In this document: piece by piece, positions 37,490 through 46,270 of the stretch
Layout: each line of letters opens with the position of its first letter
Position numbering within the stretch: the stretch's first letter is position 1
Assembly: GCF_001586255.1 (NCBI RefSeq)
Contig: NZ_CP014544.1
Coordinates: 4,062,501-4,126,500, forward strand
Direction: 5' to 3'
From: Zhongshania aliphaticivorans
GTDB taxonomy: Bacteria > Pseudomonadota > Gammaproteobacteria > Pseudomonadales > Spongiibacteraceae
DNA: 64,000 nt
Notes under the pieces: generated by a model
The model's database searches: none
Told to the model about the DNA's origin: nothing
Seen by the model: the letters and a program-made list of their open reading frames with translations, nothing else
Program-made: the position numbers and the translations under genes

Positions 37490-39507
37490 ACTATTCCCTA
37501 ATGAAGCAAATGCGTACGCTAGTATGCGCGACAGGCTTTTTAGTCATTGCTCTGTTTAGCGTTGCAGCAAGCGCCCATACCGTTCAAATTTGCTGGCGCG
37601 ACAACGGCGGCGTAACCACATTTTACGCTGGCACCTATCACAGCGCGAATGAAGCGCCCTCGCCGGTCGGCAGTATTATCATTGATGGCTTCGACTACCC
37701 CTTCACAGGCTTTATCTTGCCGGGCGCGCTGCCAGCTGACGCCCATTGCTGGGCTACGCCGAGCTACGGTGGTGGTGTACCAGGCAACCCAGATGGCGTT
37801 GTTAAGTCAGGTGTTCGGCACTTTCAGACCTTTACCGGTTCCTTTGCCAGTGCTTTACATACCTTTTCCTTCACCACTAGCACAGCGGTGGAATATCCCT
37901 ATCCTGGCGAAAGCTTCCCTCCGCAAGTCTTTGGTGGCGGCGCATGTTCCGACGCTGACTTTGACGGCATCTGTAATGATGAGGACGCCTGCCCCCTAGA
38001 TTCGGCAAACGACGGTGATGGCGACGGCCTCTGCGCTAATAATGATAATTGCCCGCTAAATTACAATCCTGGACAAGAGGACGTTAACTTTAATGGTCAG
38101 GGTGATGTCTGCGAGGGCGTGGTCTGCGGTAATGGTCTATTGCAGGGTTCTGAACAGTGTGACGATGGCAATATTCAAGGCGGCGATGGGTGCTCTGGCA
38201 TCTGTACCCTTGAAGTGTCTGACAACCCACCAATTGCCAATGCTGGCAGCGATTTTTCGGTAAACGAAGAGGATTTGGTGCAACTCAATGGCAGCGCCAG
38301 CAGTGACGCCGACGGCGATACCTTGAGCTTCTCCTGGTCACAAGTGTCTGGTACTACAGTCACCTTATCTGATCCAAGTGCAGTGCAGCCGAGCTTTACC
38401 GCCCCAACGGTAGCGCTAGGCGGCGAAACACTAACCTTTAATTTGCTGGTGACCGCCAACGGCCTTTCCAGCAATGCTCAGGTAGGTATAACCGTGGTAA
38501 ATATCAACCACGTGCCGGTAGCCGAAGCTGGCGACGCACAGCTTGTTGGTGAAGGCTCACCGGTAAACTTGGATGGTAGCGCGAGCTTTGATAGTGACAG
38601 CGATCCAATCACCTATAGCTGGACGCAGCTTTCTGGCCCAACTGTAGCGTTGACTGGCGCAAACACTGCAACGCCATCTTTTACCGCGCCCTTTGTGAGT
38701 GCCGGCGGCAACCCTGGTGTAGTGGCAACGTTGGTGTTTAGTTTAACAGTCGACGACGGCTTCTCACCCGATGCGGCGGCACCTGGATACAGTATTACCG
38801 ACAATCAGGCGACAGTTGCTATTGATATTAGCAATATTAATAACGACCCCATTGCTGATGCAGGTAGCGATATCACCATTAACGAAGCTAATCCTTTGCA
38901 GCTTAATGCAAATGGTAGCTCCGACCCCGATGGGGATGCCTTAAGCTTCGCTTGGGTGCAAGTTGGCGGTAGCACCGTTGTTCTTAGCGACGCGAATACG
39001 CCAACACCTTCGTTCACTGCGCCATTTGTAAGTCCAGGCGGCGAGACCTTGATCTTAGAAGTTACCGTTCAAGACGGCTTTGGCGGTAGCGCAACAGATC
39101 AGGTTTTGGTGAATGTTCAGAATGCGAATGATCCACCACTAGTGAGTGCTGCGCAGCCTTCTGTGAATTGCATGTGGCCACCAAACCATAAGATGACCGA
39201 GGTCAGCATTCTTGGTGTGAGCGACCCTGAAGACAACGCAAGTATTGTGATTGACAGCGTAACGTCCGACGAGTCTACCAATGGCACTGGCGACGGTGAC
39301 ACCGCAGTGGACGCGATAATCAATGCCAATGGCACGGTGTTGCTACGCGCTGAGCGTTCAGGTAATGGTGACGGCCGCATTTATCGGGTCAACTTCACCG
39401 CTACCGATTATGAAGGCAGCGCCTCTGGATCAGTCGATGTATGTGTTCGTCACAACAAGAAACAGACCGCTATTGATAGCGGACAAAACTATGACGCAAG
39501 CGAGTAA
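37486..39507 (+). CDS. Secreted multidomain PKD / thrombospondin-3 / DUF4215 protein
   Basis: A 673-residue protein with a signal peptide (LVCATGFLVIALFSVAASAHT). An N-terminal domain of about 130 residues is followed by thrombospondin type 3 repeats (DADFDGICNDEDACPLDSANDGDGDGLC ...), a cysteine-rich DUF4215 repeat (CGNGLLQGSEQCDDGNIQGGDGC), and three PKD/cadherin-like immunoglobulin repeats of about 100 residues (each with NAGSDF-, SDADGDTLSFSWSQVSG-type cores). A C-terminal domain includes CMWPPNHKM. The calcium-binding, Ig-like design suggests a surface or extracellular adhesin or polymer-binding protein. No LPxTG, PEP-CTERM or T9SS tail is seen. Confidence 0.8.
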   Translation: MNYSLMKQMRTLVCATGFLVIALFSVAASAHTVQICWRDNGGVTTFYAGTYHSANEAPSPVGSIIIDGFDYPFTGFILPGALPADAHCWATPSYGGGVPGNPDGVVKSGVRHFQTFTGSFASALHTFSFTTSTAVEYPYPGESFPPQVFGGGACSDADFDGICNDEDACPLDSANDGDGDGLCANNDNCPLNYNPGQEDVNFNGQGDVCEGVVCGNGLLQGSEQCDDGNIQGGDGCSGICTLEVSDNPPIANAGSDFSVNEEDLVQLNGSASSDADGDTLSFSWSQVSGTTVTLSDPSAVQPSFTAPTVALGGETLTFNLLVTANGLSSNAQVGITVVNINHVPVAEAGDAQLVGEGSPVNLDGSASFDSDSDPITYSWTQLSGPTVALTGANTATPSFTAPFVSAGGNPGVVATLVFSLTVDDGFSPDAAAPGYSITDNQATVAIDISNINNDPIADAGSDITINEANPLQLNANGSSDPDGDALSFAWVQVGGSTVVLSDANTPTPSFTAPFVSPGGETLILEVTVQDGFGGSATDQVLVNVQNANDPPLVSAAQPSVNCMWPPNHKMTEVSILGVSDPEDNASIVIDSVTSDESTNGTGDGDTAVDAIINANGTVLLRAERSGNGDGRIYRVNFTATDYEGSASGSVDVCVRHNKKQTAIDSGQNYDASE

Positions 39508-39519
39508 CACTTGACTGCT

Positions 39520-39591
39520 GCCCGCTAGCACTTTAGCGGGCTAATAATTAAATTTATTCCCAATTAACGGCCGGTGATCCCGGCCTTTTTT
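39520..39591 (+). terminator. Double terminator after the PKD protein gene
   Basis: A first hairpin GCCCGCTA / TAGCGGGC (39520-39541) is followed by A/T-rich sequence. The second, GGCCGG / CCGGCC (39569-39585), is followed by six T residues and is a classical rho-independent terminator. Confidence 0.88.
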
Positions 39592-40018
39592 GTGGGTGAT
39601 ATATTTAAGTTATAGCGCTCAATTTCTTTAATTATTCGCTCGTACTCGTAACACCCACTAGGAGTATCGTCTCTGCTGAAATACTCTATTCAGCTACATG
39701 ATAGCTTTTCAATTGTTAAAACATAATTCTATCGCCAGCGGAGCAGTCTTGACATCCGCGAAAAATTTTAAAAAATAGCGTGAAAAAAGCGAGTGCTGCC
39801 TATTAACGTCTCATAAATTTTTGTGTTCGCGATTGAGTCGCCCACCACCGTAATATTGAAATTTCTTGCCAAACGGCCTTAATTAAGCACCACCTTAAAC
39901 CAATGTAAAAACCAAACTCGACCAACTATTTTCTATAACAGTCGTGTGCCATTTGAGCTATAGTTCCCTGGTGGAGTACCGCACATCAACCAGCTCAGCG
40001 AACTAGCTTGTAAACATT
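39592..40018. other. Intergenic stretch without recognisable content
   Basis: 427 bp, A/T-rich, with no ORF, repeat or RNA gene I can support. It must contain the promoter of the RNA methyltransferase operon; GGTGGAGTACC at about 39970 is too far from the ATG to be its ribosome-binding site. Confidence 0.4.
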
Positions 40019-40528
40019 ATGAAAAACAACTACGCCTGCATTGGCTTATTCAATCCAAAATCTGTAGAGAATGTCGGTTCGGTGATGCGCGCTGCAGGCT
40101 GTTATGGCGTTAACTCGGTGTTTTATACCGGTGTGCGCTACGATCGCGCCAAGCCCTTTTACACCGACACCAAAAAGGTTTATGAAAAGATTCCGCTGAT
40201 TGGTGTCAAAGACCTAATGGACATTATTCCGCTAGGCTGCGTACCCGTCGCCGTTGAGCTTGTCAAAGGCGCTAAGCCACTGACCAGCTATAAACACCCC
40301 GCTCAGGCCTTTTACATTTTTGGCCCGGAAGACGGCAGCCTTAAAAAAGAAATCACAGACCTTTGCCAAGACATTGTTTATATTCCCACAGAGGGCTGTA
40401 TGAATTTGGCCGCCACAGTCAATGTGGTGCTGTATGACCGCCTCGCCAAAGGGGACAATTTCTCGCATCATCAGTATGTATTAAGTCATAAGCGCAAACA
40501 GATCACGAGCGGCATCAACAATGAGTAA
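40019..40528 (+). CDS. TrmH/SpoU-family RNA methyltransferase
   Basis: A 169-residue SPOUT-fold methyltransferase. Motif 1 is NPKSVENVGSVMRAAGCYG, motif 2 is FYIFGPEDGSLKKE and motif 3 is YIPTEGCMNLAATVNVVLYDR, whose Asn and the upstream Arg/Glu are the catalytic set for 2'-O-ribose methylation. The size without an N-terminal extension fits small TrmL/TrmH-like enzymes; the target RNA is not known. The last eight bases overlap the next gene (ATGAGTAA), implying coupling. Confidence 0.88.
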   Translation: MKNNYACIGLFNPKSVENVGSVMRAAGCYGVNSVFYTGVRYDRAKPFYTDTKKVYEKIPLIGVKDLMDIIPLGCVPVAVELVKGAKPLTSYKHPAQAFYIFGPEDGSLKKEITDLCQDIVYIPTEGCMNLAATVNVVLYDRLAKGDNFSHHQYVLSHKRKQITSGINNE

Positions 40529-40886
40529 ATTTGCAAAGCGTATTGCTCCCTATGTTAAGTCTGAGTTGGAAAAAGCAGATCAACTACAAAAGTCGGGCGA
40601 TTATGCGCTGGCATTTACGCATCTTGAGAACGCCCATGTACTTGGCCAAGCCTCTACTTATTGGCATGTGAAGGTGCATATTTTAATGCTGCGCTGGGGA
40701 ATAAAACAAAATGACCGCCACGAAATATTTGGGCAGCTGATTAGAATCATTGGCGCAGCAGCGTTAACGGCAATTAAAGGAGTGCCAACGGGCAATACCG
40801 GCGGCAGCAATGTTAGCCCCATTGCGGTAATGCCAATTAAACCCGAACACGAAGCCATTATCACTATGCTTGAAGACAAACCCTAA
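40521..40886 (+). CDS. DUF3703-family protein
   Basis: A 121-residue protein of the DUF3703 family. Typical elements are the helical start (YVKSELEKADQLQKSGDYALAFTHLENAHVLGQAST), HVKVHILMLRWGIKQND and the tail GVPTGNTGGSNVSPIAVMPI. Function is unknown. The DNA overlaps the methyltransferase gene by eight bases, so the two are co-translated. Confidence 0.85.
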   Translation: MSKFAKRIAPYVKSELEKADQLQKSGDYALAFTHLENAHVLGQASTYWHVKVHILMLRWGIKQNDRHEIFGQLIRIIGAAALTAIKGVPTGNTGGSNVSPIAVMPIKPEHEAIITMLEDKP

Positions 40887-41349
40887 CAAACTTATTTAGC
40901 GGCATTATTGTTTTTGCGCTATGCAGTTCAACGATACAGTAAATTTTCAGTCCATACCCCACCACACTCAACCAAATTCCGCCATCTGTACCAAGCTACT
41001 TGGTGATTAAAAGGCCTAGCTACTCCCGAATATGCTAATATCTTTGACACTTGCGGGTTTGCAGACAGTATTAAGCGCCAGTTAGGCCTTCATCAAGATC
41101 TAGATCCTGCGGTGATTCCTTATTATCTACCGGCTGCAGACAGCCTATAATGAGTCAGGAATTAATCTTGGGCCGCGCTCGCTATTTACCCCAGTGGGGC
41201 CACTGCATATCGGCCGCGTCGACATAAAGCGCGGCATTCAGAACTCCATATCAGAATATCACATCTCGAATTGTCGTAAGGAACTACTTTATAAGGATAT
41301 TCAACGACTTCAATGGAGACACCTATGGGTGACGAAACGGAGAAGGATT
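40887..41349. other. Intergenic region with a possible gene remnant
   Basis: No intact gene is seen. A start-less open frame at 41007-41151 encodes a protein-like stretch (LATPEYANIFDTCGFADSIK, then a tail ending in AADSL and a stop) that could be the decayed end of a lost gene; the family is not recognised. A short ORF (41311-41355) overlaps the following start out of frame and looks like a leader. Confidence 0.3.
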
Positions 41350-43395
41350 GTGAATAACAAGCATAGCAGGCTGAGCTCAGCAAAGCTGGCTACTGCCAAT
41401 ACGGCGCTGGCTAATGCCAACGCCGAGCTAGCCTTTCAAAACCAAGAAAAGGACAAGCGCGCCTCCGAATTAGCCATCGCGAATACAGAGCTAGCTTTTC
41501 AAAACACCGAAAAAGGCAAACGTGCTGACGAACTTAACTTTCAAAGTAAAGAAAAAGATAAGCGGGCCGCTGAGCTGGTCATCGCCAATATCGAACTGGC
41601 CTTTCAAAATAAAGAAAAAGGTAAACGCGCCGCTGAACTGGCCATCGCCAATGCCGAGCTGGCTTTTCAGAACAAAGAAAAAGATAAGCGCGCCGCTGAA
41701 CTGGCCACTGCTAATACCGAGTTGGCCTTTCAAAATGCCGAAAAGGGTAAGCGCGCCGCTGAGCTTGCCATTGCCAATGTTGAGCTAGCCTTTCAAAACG
41801 CCGAAAAAGGCAAGCGCGCAGCCGAACTGGCTGCAGCGAATTCTGAGCTGGCCTTTCAAAATGCGGAGAAGGGCAAACGCGCGGCGGAACTGATTATAGC
41901 CAACACCGAGCTGGCCTTTCAAAATGAAGAAAAGGGTAAGCGAGCGGCTGAGCTCGCCATTGCCAATACCGAACTCGCCTTTCAAAACGAAGAGAAAGAT
42001 AAACGCGCAGCTGAGCTGGCCCTTGCCAACACTGAGCTGGCGTTTCAAAATGAAGAAAAAGATAAGCGCGCCGTAGAGTTCCACACCCTCGCCTTTTACG
42101 ACCCCCTTACCGGCCTACCTAACCGACGTCTATTGATTGATCGGCTTGAGCACGCCATAGCGTCTAGCATGCGTAAATACGCACAAAATGCCGTGCTTTT
42201 TATCAACCTAGATAATTTCAAAGATATTAACGACACCCTCGGCTACGGCCACGGGGATTTATTACTGGAACAAACTACGCAACGCCTCAATGCCTGCATA
42301 AGCAAAGGCGATACCTTGGCACGCGTCAGAGATGACGAGTTTGTGTTAATTCTGCAAGATCTAGACATACACCCCATAGAAGCGGCCGCAATGACCAAGG
42401 CCATGAGTGTGAAGATTTTCAATGCACTCAATCAACCTTATCAGTTATACCAGCACAAATACCGTGGCACCGCGTGTATGGGCGCGGTGTTTTTCGGGCA
42501 TGATAGCCCGTGTGCAGAAGAACTGCTGAAGCAAGCTGGTATCGCCCTGCATCAAGCCAAAAAAGAGGGTCGAAATATTTTGCGATTCTTTAACCAGGAA
42601 ATGCAGGACATCATTCACATCCGCACCAGCCTGGAACATGAATTGCGCATTGCCGAGGAAACTTCGCAATTTTGCTTGTATTACCAAATTCAGGTCGACA
42701 ACTTCAACCGTGTATTAGGAGCAGAAGCCTTGATCCGCTGGCCGCATAAAAAACGCGGCTTAATACCCCCTGCGACATTTATTCCCTTGGCAGAAGTCAC
42801 CGGATTAATTATACCCATTGGCAAATGGGTTGTAGAATCAGCTTGCGCACAGCTAGGTGAATGGCAGAAAAGCCCGGAAACCTGCAGCTTTACATTGGCA
42901 GTAAACGTCAGCGCTCTGCAATTTCGGCAGGCCGATTTTGTTACTCACGTAAAAGCGGCCGTTAAACAATATGCCATCCCCGCCAACTTACTCAAACTCG
43001 AATTAACAGAAAGCCTGTTGCAGGAATACATCGACATTACCATTGATACCATGAAAGCATTAAAAGAAATTGGCGTTCAATTCTCTTTGGACGACTTTGG
43101 CACCGGATTTTCATCGCTACAGTACCTCAAACAATTACCCCTCGATCAATTCAAGATCGATCAGTCCTTCGTGCGCGATATCACCACAAATAAGAGCGAC
43201 AAAGCGATAGTAAAGACGATCATTTCCATGGCACGTGGCCTTAACATAGAAGTCATTGCCGAAGGCGTGGAAACGGAAGAACAACGCCAATTACTTATCG
43301 CTGACGGATGTACCGCCTTCCAAGGGTATTTATTCAGCAAACCCGTAGCAATTGAGGAATTTGAGGCCTTAATACAAAGAGGTGTCTGCAAATAG
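41350..43395 (+). CDS. Coiled-coil GGDEF-EAL protein, probable c-di-GMP phosphodiesterase
   Basis: I start at GTG 41350 because GGAGAAGGA lies just upstream; the frame is open to another GTG at 41194 without an RBS. The 681-residue protein has a coiled coil of 21-residue repeats (about 23-243), a GGDEF domain (about 244-410) and an EAL domain (about 420-675). The GGDEF motif is degenerate (RDDEF at 327-331), so cyclase activity is unlikely. EAL is intact (E459 in GAEALIRW, then LELTES, DDFGTGFSSL, KIDQSFV and EGVET), predicting c-di-GMP hydrolysis. No membrane or PAS sensor is seen; the rod probably drives oligomerisation. It is monocistronic. Confidence 0.88.
   Translation: MNNKHSRLSSAKLATANTALANANAELAFQNQEKDKRASELAIANTELAFQNTEKGKRADELNFQSKEKDKRAAELVIANIELAFQNKEKGKRAAELAIANAELAFQNKEKDKRAAELATANTELAFQNAEKGKRAAELAIANVELAFQNAEKGKRAAELAAANSELAFQNAEKGKRAAELIIANTELAFQNEEKGKRAAELAIANTELAFQNEEKDKRAAELALANTELAFQNEEKDKRAVEFHTLAFYDPLTGLPNRRLLIDRLEHAIASSMRKYAQNAVLFINLDNFKDINDTLGYGHGDLLLEQTTQRLNACISKGDTLARVRDDEFVLILQDLDIHPIEAAAMTKAMSVKIFNALNQPYQLYQHKYRGTACMGAVFFGHDSPCAEELLKQAGIALHQAKKEGRNILRFFNQEMQDIIHIRTSLEHELRIAEETSQFCLYYQIQVDNFNRVLGAEALIRWPHKKRGLIPPATFIPLAEVTGLIIPIGKWVVESACAQLGEWQKSPETCSFTLAVNVSALQFRQADFVTHVKAAVKQYAIPANLLKLELTESLLQEYIDITIDTMKALKEIGVQFSLDDFGTGFSSLQYLKQLPLDQFKIDQSFVRDITTNKSDKAIVKTIISMARGLNIEVIAEGVETEEQRQLLIADGCTAFQGYLFSKPVAIEEFEALIQRGVCK
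41416..42078 (+). repeat. Coding 63-bp tandem repeat (11 units) in the GGDEF-EAL gene
   Basis: Each unit encodes ANTELAFQNEEKGKRAAELAI with small variations, i.e. 21 residues or three heptads. Eleven units occur. The third lacks seven residues (one heptad), so coiled-coil register is kept. Synonymous differences between units show that the array is not freshly amplified. Confidence 0.9.
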
Positions 43396-43564
43396 CTCGA
43401 TTTAATACTCGGCGAATTTTCTCATTTTTTATTTTCCTGTTTATCCCTGTACAAACACCGAGCTCTTTGCGATTTTGAGATGACGAGGCAGGCCTCATTT
43501 TGCGCATTTTGCTGCCCTTGTCCGCGCCTTTATGTTTCACTGGCCGCCAATAAGAGGCTTAAGC

Positions 43565-44110
43565 ATGGAACTATTAGTTCAATATCCATTTTTGTTAGTA
43601 CCGTTGATCTTTTTTGCTCGGGTTGCTGACGTATCCCTTGGTACATTTCGCACTATTGTTGTTTTTCGTGGTAACAAGCTTTTAGCGTCTATTATCGGTT
43701 TTTTCGAAATAATGATTTGGCTTGTTGCGGCCGGACAAGTTTTAACAAACCTTGATCACTGGTATTTAGCGGTCGCCTACGCCGGTGGTTTTGCAGTAGG
43801 TAATTATGTTGGCATTAGCATTGAAAGTCACTTTGCCATTGGCAATGAGCTTATTCGCTGTATTTCCTTTAACCGAGATGTGTTGGCCGATAAATTACGC
43901 GACGCGGGCTTTAAGCTTGTTTCAGTCGACGGCGATATGGGCGATGCCAAGCCCGTTGAAGTGCTGTTTATTATAGAAAAACGACGCAACATCCCTCCCC
44001 TTATTCAACTAATTAAAACCCTAGACCCCAGTGCCGTTTATTCCGTATCGGATATTAAAAGCGTGTATGACGGGCCTGGTCTTTTGCCTCGTCGTCGGAT
44101 TTTGTCCTAG
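43565..44110 (+). CDS. UPF0316/DUF5698 membrane protein
   Basis: A 181-residue protein with three N-terminal transmembrane segments (LLVQYPFLLVPLIFFARVADV, ASIIGFFEIMIWLVAAGQVL, YLAVAYAGGFAVGNYVGI) and a C-terminal cytoplasmic DUF2179-like domain (LADKLRDAGFKLVSVDG, PVEVLFIIEKRRNIPPLIQLIKTLDPSAVYSVSDIKSVY). VSLGTFRTIVVFRG is the family hallmark. Function unknown. The start is the ATG at 43565 (MELLVQYP), preceded by AAGAGGCTTAAGC; the longer frame begins at 43532 in a poor context. Confidence 0.87.
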   Translation: MELLVQYPFLLVPLIFFARVADVSLGTFRTIVVFRGNKLLASIIGFFEIMIWLVAAGQVLTNLDHWYLAVAYAGGFAVGNYVGISIESHFAIGNELIRCISFNRDVLADKLRDAGFKLVSVDGDMGDAKPVEVLFIIEKRRNIPPLIQLIKTLDPSAVYSVSDIKSVYDGPGLLPRRRILS

Positions 44111-44210
44111 TATTTTTATAAATTAGGCAAGACGTATATTTGAATTATGTTAGTTTGGTGAATTACAGACAGAAGTGCTAAGCCGAAAATATCATTAGGA
44201 ACAGAGCAGC

Positions 44211-44936
44211 ATGCCTTTATTATTTGAAGAAATTGATAGCCAAGCCTCACCCCTCGGTGAAATCTCCTTACGAAAACGGCGTATTCCGGTGTTTGGCGAC
44301 AGAGACATTTACGAGGTTAAGCTTGGCGATGAGTTTCTTATGTCGAGCATGTTTGTCGACGCTGAAGAGGCTTTATCTCACCTTGGCTTAGCCGCTGTTC
44401 AAGGCGATAATTTAAACGTGGTTGTAGGCGGGCTAGGGCTAGGCTACACCGCAGTTGAGGCACTCAAAGACCAGCGTATTAGCGAACTACTGGTGGTCGA
44501 CGCACTAGCAACCGTTATAGGCTGGCATAAAGACGAGCTGGTGCCGCTGGGTAAAATACTCAATGCCGACATACGAAATCGCTATGTACTCGGCAGCTTC
44601 TTCGACCTCGCCACAAATCCTAGCGCAGGCTTTGATCCCCAGCATGCCGGAAAGAAGTTCGACGCCATTCTCCTAGACATCGACCACTCCCCCACTGAAT
44701 TCCTGAACGCCGCCAACGCCAGCTTTTATTCCACCGAAAATCTCTCGCTCATGGCTAATCAACTCAAGCCCAATGGCGTATTTGCGATGTGGTCGCAAAA
44801 CCTCCCGGAAGAAAGCTTTGAGGCCTTATTGAAAACAGTATTTGCTACCGTCACTTCCCACGTGGTTTCCTTTTATAATCCGTTTCAGAATAACGAATCG
44901 ACAAACTCCGTGTATGTTTGTGTGAAGGGCGAATAA
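44211..44936 (+). CDS. Spermidine-synthase-like methyltransferase-fold protein
   Basis: A 241-residue Rossmann-fold protein related to SpeE: VVVGGLGLGYTAVEAL (motif I), ISELLVVDALATVIGWH with an acidic end, FDAILLDIDHSP (the D-x-D-H segment) and LKPNGVFAMWSQN. The putrescine/decarboxylated-SAM residues of true spermidine synthases are not evident, so the substrate is open. Similar stand-alone proteins are common in proteobacteria without assigned roles. Single gene, followed by the 97-bp repeat array. Confidence 0.75.
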   Translation: MPLLFEEIDSQASPLGEISLRKRRIPVFGDRDIYEVKLGDEFLMSSMFVDAEEALSHLGLAAVQGDNLNVVVGGLGLGYTAVEALKDQRISELLVVDALATVIGWHKDELVPLGKILNADIRNRYVLGSFFDLATNPSAGFDPQHAGKKFDAILLDIDHSPTEFLNAANASFYSTENLSLMANQLKPNGVFAMWSQNLPEESFEALLKTVFATVTSHVVSFYNPFQNNESTNSVYVCVKGE

Positions 44937-44980
44937 CGTTTTCTTGCCCGGCCGGACGTAATACCGCAGCCATTCGCCAT

Positions 44981-45374
44981 TGAACCACACCACTGCCACA
45001 ACCATGGATACCGGCTCGGGGGCGGGTATGACCCCACACTACGTCATGCCGGACTTGATCCGGCATCCATAGACCACGTAACCACGCCACTGCCACAACC
45101 ATGGATACCGGCTCGGAGGCCGGTATGACTTCACACCCCGTCATGCCGGACTTGATCCGGCATCCATAAACCACGGAACCACGCCACTGCCACACCCATG
45201 GATACCGGCTCGGGGGCCGGTATGACCCCACACTCTGTCATGCCGGACTTGATCCGGCATCCATATACCACTGAACCATGCCACTGCCACCATCATGGAT
45301 ACCGGCTCGGGGGCCGGTATGACGGGAGGGGCGCAGCGGATACCGGCTCGAGGGCCGGTATGACGAGACAGCTC
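44981..45374. repeat. 97-bp tandem hairpin array, copy 1 (four units)
   Basis: The anchor ATGGATACCGG recurs at 45004, 45101, 45198 and 45295, an exact 97-bp period without indels; a truncated fifth unit ends near 45365. Each unit has two palindromes: ATACCGGC-N6-GCCGGTAT and TGCCGGA-CTTGA-TCCGGCA. ORFs across it shift one frame per unit (97 = 1 mod 3) and are not genes. It is the same unit as the array at 50227. Confidence 0.93.
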
Positions 45375-45549
45375 GCGGCAGCTGCCTCAAGCATCGGTAT
45401 GGCCAAGTTGACGTTCGAAAGCCCACTTAACACTGAAAGGAAACGGACGGTGAAACCAATACCCAAAACATTCGTCTGAGCATTCGCTAGATTATCCCCG
45501 ATCTTTCACTGTATAAATGGGGCAAGCAGAATTCTTTATGGAATAAGTA

Positions 45550-46245
45550 ATGGCAAAAAAGAGCGGATTTGCGCGACTGCTTTGGCGCAGCTTGCTGATA
45601 TTGGTGGTGTTCAGTGTTGCCTTAGTATTACCCTTTCGGTGGATTGACCCGCCAATCAGCATGGTGATGCTGGAGCGCAGCTGGCAGCAGCGCGGTAACA
45701 ACTACCAACTCGACAAGCGGTGGCTCAGCTGGAATGAAATACCCCGCCATGCCGCGCTAGCCGCTGTTGTGTCTGAGGACCAGAATTTTCCCAATCATTA
45801 TGGTTTTGATATAAAGGCGATTCAAAAGGCTTTTGCCGAGCGGGAGCGGCGTGGCAGTTTGCGCGGCGCCAGTACCATCAGCCAGCAGGTCGCCCGCAAT
45901 ATGTACCTGTGGACGGGTCGCAGCTGGCTGCGCAAAGGCTTGGAGGTTTGGTTCACAGGACTCGTCGAATTATGCTGGCCCAAGCAACGCATTTTAGAAA
46001 TTTATTTAAATATCGCCGAATGGGGCGACGGGGTGTTTGGTATTGGCGCCGCCAGTCGGCATCACTTTGGCATTAACGCTTCACAGCTAACCCACTGGCA
46101 ATCGGCACTACTAGCCTCCAGCTTGCCCAGCCCGCTCAAGTACAACCCTGCGGCGCCAGCGCCACATTTGATTGCGCGCGCAAATTGGAATCTTGGTCAG
46201 CAACGCAAACTGGGGGGCCGATCTTGGCTCGCCTCTTTGGAATAG
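45550..46245 (+). CDS. mtgA: Monofunctional biosynthetic peptidoglycan transglycosylase
   Basis: A 231-residue GT51 enzyme with one N-terminal membrane anchor (LLWRSLLILVVFSVALVLPF). Glycosyltransferase motifs in order: VVSEDQNFPNHYGFD with the catalytic Glu, GASTISQQVARNMYLW, RKGLEVWFT and KQRILEIYLNIAEWGDGVFGIGAAS. It polymerises lipid II into glycan strands on the periplasmic face. Length and lack of a transpeptidase domain fit MtgA. It starts about 180 bp right of the first 97-bp array. Convergent with the peroxiredoxin-like gene. Confidence 0.95.
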   Translation: MAKKSGFARLLWRSLLILVVFSVALVLPFRWIDPPISMVMLERSWQQRGNNYQLDKRWLSWNEIPRHAALAAVVSEDQNFPNHYGFDIKAIQKAFAERERRGSLRGASTISQQVARNMYLWTGRSWLRKGLEVWFTGLVELCWPKQRILEIYLNIAEWGDGVFGIGAASRHHFGINASQLTHWQSALLASSLPSPLKYNPAAPAPHLIARANWNLGQQRKLGGRSWLASLE

Positions 46246-46270
46246 TCTTTAGCCATGTAATTCTGCATTC

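Noticed and set aside
41007-41151. Start-less open frame left of the GGDEF-EAL gene
   Set aside because: Looks like a fragment of a decayed gene but the family could not be recognised, so it is mentioned only within the intergenic entry.
45198-45479. ORFs in the 97-bp arrays with repeated GCRIKSGMT-like peptides (also 50230-50784)
   Set aside because: 97 is not a multiple of three, so every frame shows the same motifs by turns; the units are non-coding hairpins.
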